Notes: generated from the sequence alone by a model not told the origin. Positions 1 through 5,563 are shown, counted from the first letter of the stretch. The stretch is DNA of 5,563 nt from Mycoplasmataceae bacterium (GCA_020024735.1 JAHHTI010000063.1:1-5563); one strand, 5' to 3'. Numbers and translations are program-made.

Positions 1-524
1 GCTAATAGATAATAGAAGATTGTTATTAATACAAAAAGCATTGTGACATCTGCTAGTAAATTAAAAAATACAATTAATGCTTCTAGATTAGCAGGCACTA
101 AAACTTCTAATGGAATAACAACTATTAGTAATACTAATGATACCAGCAATGATAATGAACAAATCTTAATGTGTTTTCTTATCATCGACTTTAATGTTTC
201 ACTATCATCAGCATATTCATTGGAAGTAAATCATTGCTTAAAACATAATATAAAGATAAAAGCAATGGGAAACAAAAGGACAAGAAGTATTCCTAATGTT
301 ATCTTTTTATTTTTAGCCATACTATCAATATTATTTAACTTCACAATTGACAAGATGATAAAAACTGATATAGCAATACAAGGAATAATGCATGTGTATG
401 GAATTATTCCATATCCATTATCTCTATCTAGGAAAACAGCTATCCCGATTAATAATGAATAACACAATGAAATTAAAAATGTAATCAATGTATATTTAAA
501 TATTTTCTTATATTGACTAAACAT
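1..524 (-). CDS. Multi-pass membrane protein, partial (C-terminus beyond the left edge)
   Basis: I do not recognise the family. The frame is open from ATG at 524 to the window edge, giving 174 residues, with one UGA read as Trp98. Hydrophobic segments lie near residues 11-31, 40-62, 76-95, 118-139 and 145-174, with a short charged stretch (DDSETLKSMIRKHIK) at 106-120, so at least five membrane spans are likely. The start overlaps the stop of the upstream gene as TAATG (stop 526-524, ATG 524-522). A GGAG at 538-535 sits 10 bases before this ATG but only one base before the alternative ATG at 533 (which would add MNL), so I prefer 524. Co-transcription with the 243-aa secreted protein upstream is very likely. 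A partner role, such as export, anchoring or self-protection, is inference from the pairing only. Confidence 0.75.
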
Positions 525-1255
525 TAAATTCATACTCCATCTGTACCCTTAGCATTTCATACTAAAAATCTAAATTTACATTGAGTTCTTTCCTTAAAAT
601 TTTTGATATATGTAACACCTTTGTCAATAACTGTTTGAAGAGCATCTGGTAATTGACCACTAAAGCTAGCAAATGCTTCAGCTAGTACTGTACCATCTCC
701 TGTTGTAACAAAAGCAAGAACACCTGCAGCAAGTTGAATACCTCATCATAATTCAGATCATAATCTAAGACCCATAGCTATGAATTTCATACCAATAGCT
801 TCTCAATAATATTTCTTGGTAATACGGCCACATCTAGCATTTTGAGGTGCACTAGCTTCTTCTTTAAATTCTTCATATGTTTCAAATAGTGTTTGTGATA
901 TTTGATTATTAATAGTTGCTTCATCATAATCATTCAACAATTGCTTATAGATAAAATTGTTTTTATCAAATTGTACATCTTGCTTAATTTGTTCATATGT
1001 TACATTTTCATTTACTTCAACATAATCACCACTAGTTCTATATGTGTTAGCAACTGAATTTTTAAATAATAAAGCATCTAACGATTTAGCAGATGATACG
1101 GTAATCATTTCATTAAATAAATCTTTTGGAACAATTTCTTTATGTGTATTCTTATTACTGTTAATAACAATTGGAACAGCAATGCTTGTAGCAATAACTC
1201 CAGCTCCTAAAATTGAACCGGCTATGATAATAATATTTCTTGTCTTGCGTTTCAT
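524..1255 (-). CDS. Secreted or membrane-anchored protein with aromatic-rich C-terminal segment (hypothetical)
   Basis: This is a 243-aa protein with no family I can name. Residues 8-32 form one Gly/Ile/Val-rich hydrophobic segment after a basic MKRKTRN start, a signal anchor or uncleaved signal peptide without a lipobox cysteine. Residues 33-138 are hydrophilic and acidic. From about 141 the composition changes: Arg-Cys142-Gly, Tyr149-Tyr150-Trp151, LWSELWWG at 165-172, a hydrophobic stretch to about 184, Gly-rich TTGDGT, a helical part to 220, then Cys226 and a terminal VWI. All six tryptophans (151, 166, 170, 171, 233, 242) are UGA; standard-code reading would stop after Tyr150 and lose this whole part. 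The ATG at 1255 has AAGGAGA four bases upstream and a TATAAT box at 1288-1283. The gene ends TAATG into the membrane gene. The C-terminal segment looks like a bacteriocin or membrane-active peptide, but this is only inference from composition and context. Confidence 0.85.
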
Positions 1256-1282
1256 AAAATCTCCTTCAATCCTTCTAATTTC

Positions 1283-1288
1283 ATTATA
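1283..1288 (-). promoter_or_regulatory. -10 box of the 243-aa protein / membrane protein unit
   Basis: The minus strand reads TATAAT here, inside TATATAAT. A start about 7 bases downstream would give a leader of roughly 20 bases containing the AAGGAGA Shine-Dalgarno at 1266-1260 and the ATG at 1255. The expected -35 position (about 1306-1311) reads TAAGTT, a weak match, so the -10 box carries the prediction. Confidence 0.55.
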
Positions 1289-1544
1289 TATTAGAAAATT
1301 TCAAAAACTTATATAAAGTATTATTAAATACTAATGCTTATTTTTATTTTTTTTAAAGTGGTTAAAAAAATTAGAGATAACATCATTTATACTCCTAAAA
1401 GTACATAATGCTTGCCATCTAATACATTATGAATAAAGCTCCTTTTATACGTTCTTTGGTGATGCCTACCAGTAGTTATAGACAAATATGATATTCTTTG
1501 ATTTTTAGTATTAGCGGATTTTTGTATAGGTAGTAGATAGAACA
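1289..1544. other. Intergenic stretch with no supported gene
   Basis: The gap between the 243-aa protein gene and rplL is 343 bases, of which this part has no assigned role. It contains T- and A-runs at 1346-1370 that form an AT-only inverted repeat (TTTTTTTAA / TTAAAAAAA around AGTGG), and an inverted repeat CATAATG / CATTATG at 1404-1410 and 1425-1431. On the minus strand a frame without stops runs from inside the end of rplL through the terminator to a TAA near 1388, but it has no ATG, no Shine-Dalgarno and no recognisable product. A 34-codon ATG frame lies on the plus strand at 1429-1533, also without a Shine-Dalgarno. I see no tRNA, tmRNA, SRP RNA or RNase P signature. It may hold a decayed gene or a small RNA, neither shown. 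Confidence 0.5.
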
Positions 1545-1572
1545 AAAAATATCTGGTTACCCAGATATTTTT
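1545..1572 (-). terminator. Intrinsic terminator of the rplJ-rplL operon
   Basis: A perfect 12-bp stem, AAAAATATCTGG paired with CCAGATATTTTT, closes a 4-base loop (GTAA on the minus strand). Read on the minus strand the 3' arm runs into TTTTTT then GTT, as an intrinsic terminator needs. It begins 26 bases after the rplL stop. The A-run on the other side could let it act in the plus direction too, but no plus-strand gene ends here. Confidence 0.9.
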
Positions 1573-1598
1573 GAATAATGAATCCTTAATTAAGAAAA

Positions 1599-1967
1599 TT
1601 AAGCAATTTCGACTTTAGCACCAGCTTCTTCGAATTTCTTCTTCATTTCAGCTGCTTCTTCAGGTTTTACACCTTCTTTAACAACTTTAGGAGCTCCGTC
1701 AACTAATGCTTTAGCTTCCATTAATCCTAAACCTGTAATTTCTCTAACAACTTTAATAACACCAACTTTGTTAGCACCAGCATCTGTTAATTTAACAGAA
1801 ACTTCACTTGGAGCTTCAGCAGCAGCAGCTCCTGCAGCTGCAACAGCTACTGGAGCAGCAGCACTAACACCGAATTCAGTTTCGATTGCTTTGATTAAGT
1901 CGTTAACTTCTAAAATAGTCATTTCTTTTAATGATTCAATAATTTGTTCAGCTGTTAATTTAGCCAT
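1599..1967 (-). CDS. rplL: Large ribosomal subunit protein bL12 (L7/L12)
   Basis: The product is the ribosomal stalk protein that recruits translational GTPases (EF-G, EF-Tu, IF2). At 122 aa it has the normal family length. The N-terminal dimerisation domain is residues 1-33 (MAKLTAEQIIESLKEMTILE...), which binds the C-terminal helix of L10. An Ala/Val-rich flexible hinge follows at about 34-52, then the C-terminal factor-binding domain at 54-122 with the signature GANKVGVIKVVREITGLGL (64-82), MEAKALVD and the closing EEAGAKVEI. The ATG at 1967 is preceded by a strong AAAAAGGAGA about 8 bases upstream. The gene lies 48 bases after rplJ and is followed by the terminator at 1545-1572, so rplJ-rplL is a closed operon. 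There are no Trp codons, and the gene is richer in G+C than its neighbours, as expected for a very highly expressed gene. Confidence 0.98.
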   Translation of the reverse strand: MAKLTAEQIIESLKEMTILEVNDLIKAIETEFGVSAAAPVAVAAAGAAAAEAPSEVSVKLTDAGANKVGVIKVVREITGLGLMEAKALVDGAPKVVKEGVKPEEAAEMKKKFEEAGAKVEIA

Positions 1968-2015
1968 ATTTATTTCTCCTTTTTAATTTATTTTATTATT
2001 TCTTAAACACTCTTA

Positions 2016-2507
2016 TTATTGAGGTTTGTTTTCAGCTACTGCTTTAAGTGCGTATAAAAAACTTCTGATGGGTGAAGTAAGGCATGATAAAAACATCCCA
2101 TATAAACCTTCACGATTAGGAATAGCAGAAAGTTCTTTAACTTGTTCAACATTAATGAATGCACCATTAATGTAACCACCTTTGATCTTAATGAATTTGT
2201 TTTCTTTTTCAATATCAGCAACTGCTTTAAAGACACTAATTTCATCTTCAAATGCAATAGCTACAGCATTAGGACCTGTTAATAAAGCGTCAAATCCAGT
2301 GATATTGGCACTTTTTAAAGATCTTTCAAGGATATTGTTTTTTAAAACACATAACTTAGACCCAGCTTTTTTCATTGATTTTCTCACATTAGTGATTGTG
2401 GCAGCTGTTAGTCCTTGGTATTCAAAAATAACGAAAGATTTTGCAGAGCTAAAATATTCAGATACAGTTTTTACTTGTGATTCTTTCTTAGCAATGATGG
2501 CTTTCAT
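2016..2507 (-). CDS. rplJ: Large ribosomal subunit protein uL10
   Basis: L10 is the base of the ribosomal stalk: it binds 23S rRNA with L11 and carries L7/L12 dimers on its C-terminal helix. The product is 163 aa, the usual bacterial size. Recognisable family features are the MKAIIAKKESQVKTVSEYF start, SFVIFEYQGLT at 24-34, LKNNILERSLK at 55-65, LTGPNAVAIAF at 76-86, KIKGGYING at 107-115, and AIPNREGLYGM at 128-138, followed by the L12-binding helix at about 141-160. I place the start at ATG 2507: AAAGGA lies just upstream (about 2514-2519) and the homologous N-terminus starts here. A longer frame from 2555 would add 16 residues encoded inside the leader terminator hairpin and is wrong. rplL follows after 48 bases. 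Expression is probably controlled by the leader upstream. Confidence 0.98.
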   Translation of the reverse strand: MKAIIAKKESQVKTVSEYFSSAKSFVIFEYQGLTAATITNVRKSMKKAGSKLCVLKNNILERSLKSANITGFDALLTGPNAVAIAFEDEISVFKAVADIEKENKFIKIKGGYINGAFINVEQVKELSAIPNREGLYGMFLSCLTSPIRSFLYALKAVAENKPQ

Positions 2508-2649
2508 ATTTTTCCTTTCTTTTTGCAATATACAAAAAATCTTCCATGCAAGCATGAAAGACAGTATACTAGTAAAATTAAAAAATTTTGACTTAGTTCC
2601 TCGGTAACATTATTTAAGGAAAATCCCGTTACTGTCTTTGGCACATTGC
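2508..2649 (-). promoter_or_regulatory. L10 leader (autoregulatory rplJ-rplL 5' UTR) with antiterminator/terminator switch
   Basis: The minus strand carries the conserved L10-leader elements: GCCAAAGACAGTA at 2642-2630, a short stem GTAAC (2632-2628) / GTTAC (2608-2604), and the hallmark ACCGAGG (2606-2600) just after it. AAAGACAGTA at 2639-2630 is perfectly complementary to TACTGTCTTT at 2566-2557, a 10-bp pairing. Bases 2561-2557 also form the first half of the terminator stem (2561-2534), so the two structures exclude each other. In low-GC Gram-positive bacteria this leader is known upstream of rplJ and is bound by L10 with L12. Here excess L10-L12 would be expected to favour the terminator. 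The direction of control is inferred from the family, while the complementarity is visible. Confidence 0.9.
2534..2561 (-). terminator. Attenuator terminator in the rplJ leader
   Basis: On the minus strand TCTTTCATG and CATGGAAGA pair over 9 bp (one G-U) around a CUUG tetraloop closed by G-C, then run into TTTTTTG. It sits 27 bases before the rplJ ATG and inside the leader, so it is regulatory rather than the end of a gene. It would also stop read-through from the operon at 2685-4479. Confidence 0.9.
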
Positions 2650-2655
2650 TCTTTT

Positions 2656-2661
2656 ATTATA
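2656..2661 (-). promoter_or_regulatory. -10 box of rplJ-rplL
   Basis: The minus strand reads TATAAT here, within TATTATATAATA. A start about 7 bases downstream (near 2649) would begin the transcript right before the conserved GCCAAAGAC of the L10 leader, which supports the placement. No good -35 hexamer is visible at 2678-2684; the region upstream is an AT-only palindrome next to the stop codon of the preceding gene. Confidence 0.6.
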
Positions 2662-2681
2662 TAATATTTTTTTAAATATTA
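2662..2681. repeat. AT-only palindrome between upstream stop codon and rplJ -10 box
   Basis: TAATATTT and AAATATTA form an 8-bp inverted repeat around TTTT. It fills the space between the stop codon at 2685-2687 and the -10 box, overlapping the usual -35/spacer region. It lacks G-C pairs and is not followed by a U-tract on the minus strand, so I do not call it a terminator. It could be chance in AT-rich DNA. Confidence 0.35.
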
Positions 2682-2684
2682 AGG

Positions 2685-3473
2685 TTATTTTGATTCACAT
2701 TTTCTTCTATGATGAATTTTAAGAATGAGGATAATAATAACAATTGGAGAAAAATACATTCCTAACATTCCAATTGTATAAATGGCTTGATTGTACTTTC
2801 AATTGGTTACAGTATCTACACCTCATATGGCTAAAATGTAAACAAACATTCAATAAAAAAATGGGAGAGCACTTGTAGATAACATCATACAAAGGATTAA
2901 TCTTTTCACATCCATATCTACAAAACTCATATTTATAAAGTAAAAAATAAGTCCAAAAGATACACCAATACCGATTAGAGTCAGCAATAAAATTCAATCA
3001 ATAAAAGTTCGTTCTAATGAGAAGTAGTCTGCATCTTCGTTTTCATAACTATATGGAGTGGTACTATTTTGAATAAACTTCTCAGCTTTTTTTAAGAAAA
3101 AAATAAAAGGAATTCCAAAAAAGAAGCAACTCAAAACTTTAGATGTAGTATATTCATCTGCTAGTAATGGATGTTTAGATAAAAAGATTCTTCTGGAAAA
3201 AATTATGAAAGGAATCATCGGTATAAACATAAATTCAAGTCAAGTTAAAATAACTGAAAAAATAAAAAATGGAAGCAATCAATCATTTTGGGAAATATTG
3301 AATTTTGTACCACAGAAATAAAAGAAGACAATATTAGGTATTAACATTAAGAAATTTATTAGACAAGATCATATTTGAACTTTCTTAAAATGTTTAAAAG
3401 CAGCCGCCAATAATTGGTTGTCATCTTGAGTTATAGTTTGCTTATTGATTAATGTCATAAATTCGTTATTCAT
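2685..3473 (-). CDS. Six-pass membrane protein, partner of the surface protein upstream (hypothetical)
   Basis: The product is 262 aa and of no family I recognise. It has seven UGA-encoded tryptophans (35, 65, 78, 160, 208, 217, 225) and no UGG; under the standard code it would fall into fragments. A hydrophilic N-terminus (1-33) is followed by hydrophobic segments near 35-54, 66-92, 112-127, 160-182, 191-217 and 230-252, and by a basic end (KIHHRRKCESK). An acidic, Tyr-rich loop lies at 137-156. The start ATG at 3473 overlaps the end of the upstream gene by 8 bases (its stop is 3468-3466), and AAAAAGGA lies 5 bases before it inside that gene, so translation is probably coupled. The close pairing suggests that it works with the anchored ectodomain protein in the membrane. 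A transport, anchoring or sensing role is unproven. The stop is followed almost at once by the rplJ promoter. Confidence 0.88.
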
Positions 3474-4479
3474 TGTTTTCCTTTTTATAAAAGATAGTTG
3501 CAAAAGGATTATGTAATCTAGCCTCTTCGTTTTCCAAATATGATTTTCGTGCACTAACCTTAGTAGCAATGTTTATTGTTTTTTCTATTTTTGCATTGTT
3601 ATAAGAAAGCATATATGTAACATTACTTTGAGTATCATTTGTTGATAATTTTAATGATAAGAGATTAGGGATATATTTATAACTAGATAATAAAGATGTA
3701 TCAAAAGCAGTATCAATGGTATTAAAATTGGCATTTATCTCTTGATAATTTTTTGTTGTTATCTCATTGACTTTTAATGCATCCATAATTTTAGAAATTA
3801 ATGTGGCATCATCAGTAATTTTAAAAATTTTGCTAGTGATTCTGTTATGATAGTTAAATTTTGCAACAACTAATCCAGAATCACCATCAAGCAATAGATA
3901 GTCAACATTAATATCAGCACGATTGATATTAGCATCATCACTTTGGGATAGTTTTGCACCATAGATAAAATTCTTGATATATTCATTATTTTCATTTAGG
4001 TAAGAAGGAACAAAAACATTATCACTAATAATTCCATCACCTATATTAACTCAAAAAGATTGTGAGTTGGTTAAGAAGCCCGAAATAGGTACTACTAATT
4101 TATCGAATTTGGATGATTCTTGGAAATTAACACAAAAGTTTGCTGTACCATTTGAATTATCTGGGTTTTCAATCGAAAAACTAGAAATATTAGAAGTATC
4201 AAATGAATTATTTAAAACTATTCCTCATTCTTTTAAATCTTCTTTATTTGTTCCGATTTTATCAATTTTATAATCTGATGGAAGGAAAGAATCTTTGTAT
4301 TTTAAGTCAATTTTGGAAAATACACTATTAACGTTAGGAATAATTTTTCCACCATTTTCTGATATTTTATTAAGTGTATTATCAAATAACTTTATATAGC
4401 CTGGTAAAACAATAAAATTAAACAGTAAAACAAATGCCATAAGAACATACAAATACGGGCGTTTTTTTTGATTATTCAT
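3466..4479 (-). CDS. Membrane-anchored surface protein with repeated Lipoprotein_17-like domains (paralogue A)
   Basis: A 337-aa protein with one hydrophobic segment at 10-29 after MNNQKKRP and a long hydrophilic remainder, so probably anchored by its N-terminus with the rest outside the cell. There is no lipobox cysteine. The outside part appears to hold three related beta-rich units, roughly 54-137, 153-221 and 248-308. The first has LKYKDSFLPSDYKID, then NPDNSNGTANFCVNF and PISGFLT; the second DYLLLDGDSGLVVAKFNY; the third STNDTQSNVTYMLSYN. This layout (LPS, then an Asp/Asn-Gly turn, strand and GF end) resembles the mycoplasma lipoprotein-associated domain PF04200, a match made from memory. 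Trp85 and Trp143 are UGA. The gene is a clear paralogue of the divergent gene at 4580. It has no Shine-Dalgarno; TATAAT lies 6 bases before the ATG, which suggests a leaderless message. It overlaps the membrane gene downstream by 8 bases. Confidence 0.88.
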
Positions 4480-4485
4480 TACTTT

Positions 4486-4491
4486 ATTATA
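4486..4491 (-). promoter_or_regulatory. -10 box of paralogue A, placing the start of transcription at the ATG
   Basis: The minus strand reads TATAAT, then AAAGTA, then ATG at 4479. With the usual 6-7 base distance, transcription would start at or next to the A of ATG. No Shine-Dalgarno lies upstream. No convincing -35 hexamer is visible at 4508-4515. Confidence 0.6.
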
Positions 4492-4500
4492 TAAGAAATC

Positions 4501-4563
4501 TTGTTAATAAATTTAGTAAAATCCTGTTAAAAACAATTGTTAAAAAACAATTTTGTTAATAAA
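4501..4563. repeat. Repeat cluster in the divergent promoter region
   Basis: The 100-base region between the two divergent paralogues contains the 11-base direct repeat TTGTTAATAAA at 4501-4511 and 4553-4563, with the core TGTTAA occurring also at 4525-4530 and 4538-4543 (four copies). It also holds a perfect 10-base palindrome AACAATTGTT at 4532-4541 and a second inverted repeat AACAA-TT-TTGTT at 4546-4557. The cluster lies between the two -10 boxes, where a shared regulator could bind. Such short AT motifs also arise by chance in DNA of this composition, so an operator role is inference. Confidence 0.5.
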
Positions 4564-4564
4564 A

Positions 4565-4573
4565 TGATACAAT
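4565..4573 (+). promoter_or_regulatory. Extended -10 box of paralogue B, placing the start of transcription at the ATG
   Basis: TGATACAAT is an extended -10 element (TGn plus TACAAT at 4568-4573). TAAAAT follows, then ATG at 4580, the same 6-base distance as on the other strand. No Shine-Dalgarno precedes the ATG, and no -35 match is seen at 4545-4550, which an extended -10 does not strictly need. Confidence 0.6.
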
Positions 4574-4579
4574 TAAAAT

Positions 4580-5563
4580 ATGAAGGATTCAAAGAGTAAA
4601 TCTTGATACAAATGAACGCCTCTATTACCGATATTTTTGTGTATCTTTCTCGTTGCACCTAGTTATATTGGAATACTCTCGAGTTTATCAAATTCTCATG
4701 ATTCATATGATACAAAATTCGTCCCAAAAGTTGATGAAATATTTAGTAATATAAATTTGAAATATAAAGATAAATTTTTACCTTCAGAATATAAACTTGA
4801 TGAATTTGTATCTACTACGGATTCTATAGATTTATCATTATTAAGTAAAGTAGGTATTACGTTAAAGAAACCGTTAATTGATAATAATATTAGTTCTGTC
4901 TATATTGATAATCCGGATGATGAAAAAGGAACTGCTGATTTATACATTAAATTTGAAAAAAAGTATAAACCTATCATTATTCATGTTACTGGTTTTCTTA
5001 CTACTAAAAATTCCCTTTCCGTTAAAATTGATAATGATTCATTTAAAGATTCAAAAGGTGAAAGAATTTATGTTGTACCTTCGTATTTCCAACATAACCC
5101 TAACTATTTAAAACAATTTATTAGTCTGAATGATCAAGAAATCAATAAGAATGATATAACAATTGATTATTTATATATTGATGATAATTCTGGAAAATTT
5201 ATTGCTAGTTTTAATTACAAAGAAAAAACCTTTAGTAAATTATTATATTCTACTAATACACAAACTTTGTTAAACGGAATCAATATTTCTATAAGACCCG
5301 AAATTTCTAAACAAGACGCAAAACAAATAACAACTAATTTTAATACATTTGAAAAAGTTTATGATACTAATAAGTTAACTAACTATAAATGAGTAGATGA
5401 ATTATTGTTATTTGACTTTTCTTTTAATGATATCAAAAGCAAAGTTACCTATATCTTATCATACAACGGTGAAACATCTAATGTAACAATTGATATAGTT
5501 TGTAAATACATGGAAGCTCAATCTAAATTATTCAATAATATAGTTTATTTCACTCCATACTAT
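4580..5563 (+). CDS. Membrane-anchored surface protein with repeated Lipoprotein_17-like domains (paralogue B), partial at the right edge
   Basis: The frame is open for 328 codons from ATG 4580 to the window edge. Trp9, Trp12 and Trp271 are UGA; standard-code reading would miss the first 19 residues and stop at 5390. The hydrophobic anchor is at about 13-34 (LLPIFLCIFLVAPSYIGIL); Cys21 lies inside it and is not a lipobox. The rest aligns with paralogue A along its whole length: LKYKDKFLPSEYKLD (12 of 15 identical to A), NPDDEKGTADLYIKF, VTGFLT, VPSYFQHNPNYLKQF, DYLYIDDNSGKFIASFNY, and KSKVTYILSYN near 286-296. Three PF04200-like units are inferred as for A. Since A ends about 40 residues after its YMLSYN block, only a few residues should be missing here. 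The start is supported by the paralogue's N-terminus and by the extended -10 box. By symmetry a membrane partner gene may follow outside the window. Confidence 0.88.

Noticed and set aside
43..462. 139-codon plus-strand open frame
   Set aside because: It is antisense to the multi-pass membrane gene, has no Shine-Dalgarno, and disappears as a candidate once UGA is read as Trp on the minus strand.
1346..1370. AT-only inverted repeat as a terminator
   Set aside because: No G-C pairs in the stem and no gene ends next to it on either strand; likely chance in AT runs.
1429..1533. 34-codon plus-strand ATG frame with one UGA
   Set aside because: No Shine-Dalgarno or promoter, no recognisable product, and the length is expected by chance; kept only as part of the intergenic description.
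1768..1986. Plus-strand frame opposite rplL
   Set aside because: Ala-rich shadow of the L7/L12 hinge codons; rplL is certain.
2508..2555. Longer rplJ start adding 16 residues
   Set aside because: The extra codons lie in the leader terminator hairpin and lack a Shine-Dalgarno; the family N-terminus begins at 2507.
2182..2607. Plus-strand 141-codon frame opposite rplJ and its leader
   Set aside because: Antisense shadow of rplJ, with no promoter or Shine-Dalgarno.
2719..2997. Minus-strand 92-codon frame rich in Cys and Tyr
   Set aside because: Out-of-frame shadow of the six-pass membrane gene, which is continuous in code 4.
4640..4642. Cys21 of paralogue B as a lipoprotein lipobox
   Set aside because: The residues before it (IFL) do not fit a lipobox, and the hydrophobic segment continues well past the cysteine.
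4637..5392. Start of paralogue B at TTG 4637 and stop at 5390
   Set aside because: Both are artefacts of standard-code reading; the frame is open from ATG 4580 and continues through 5390 to the edge in line with paralogue A.

Overview
The window is AT-rich and uses genetic code 4. In every non-ribosomal gene the reading frame is broken by UGA codons that only make sense as tryptophan; the code-4 frames join into full-length proteins with ordinary starts, operon overlaps and paralogous alignments. This, together with wall-less-style membrane and surface proteins, points to a mollicute outside the Acholeplasma group (Mycoplasma/Ureaplasma/Spiroplasma-like). I cannot name the genus from the sequence.

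Layout. Positions 1-1255 (minus strand) hold a two-gene unit: a 243-aa secreted or anchored protein with an aromatic-rich C-terminal part (524-1255), followed through a TAATG stop/start overlap by a multi-pass membrane protein that runs off the left edge (1-524). A 343-base gap follows, holding the promoter of that unit and the terminator of the ribosomal operon. Positions 1599-2507 (minus) are rplL and rplJ, the L7/L12 and L10 stalk proteins, with a complete L10-leader attenuator upstream (2508-2649). Positions 2685-4479 (minus) are a second two-gene operon: a 337-aa anchored surface protein (3466-4479) overlapping by 8 bases a 262-aa six-pass membrane protein (2685-3473). Divergent from it, 4580-5563 (plus) is a clear paralogue of the 337-aa protein, cut by the right edge.

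How it works together. The ribosomal operon is probably autoregulated: L10/L12 would bind the leader and choose between an antiterminator (10 perfect pairs) and an intrinsic terminator that share the same bases. The operon upstream ends only about 36 bases before the likely rplJ start point with no convincing terminator of its own, so its read-through would meet the same attenuator. The two divergent surface-protein genes share a 100-base intergenic region with TTGTTAA-type repeats and small palindromes. Both have a -10 hexamer exactly 6 bases before ATG and no Shine-Dalgarno, which predicts leaderless mRNAs, while the internal gene of the operon has a good Shine-Dalgarno.

The two paired units (secreted protein plus multi-pass membrane protein) are the most interesting uncharacterised parts. 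I saw no tRNA, rRNA, CRISPR array or insertion sequence.
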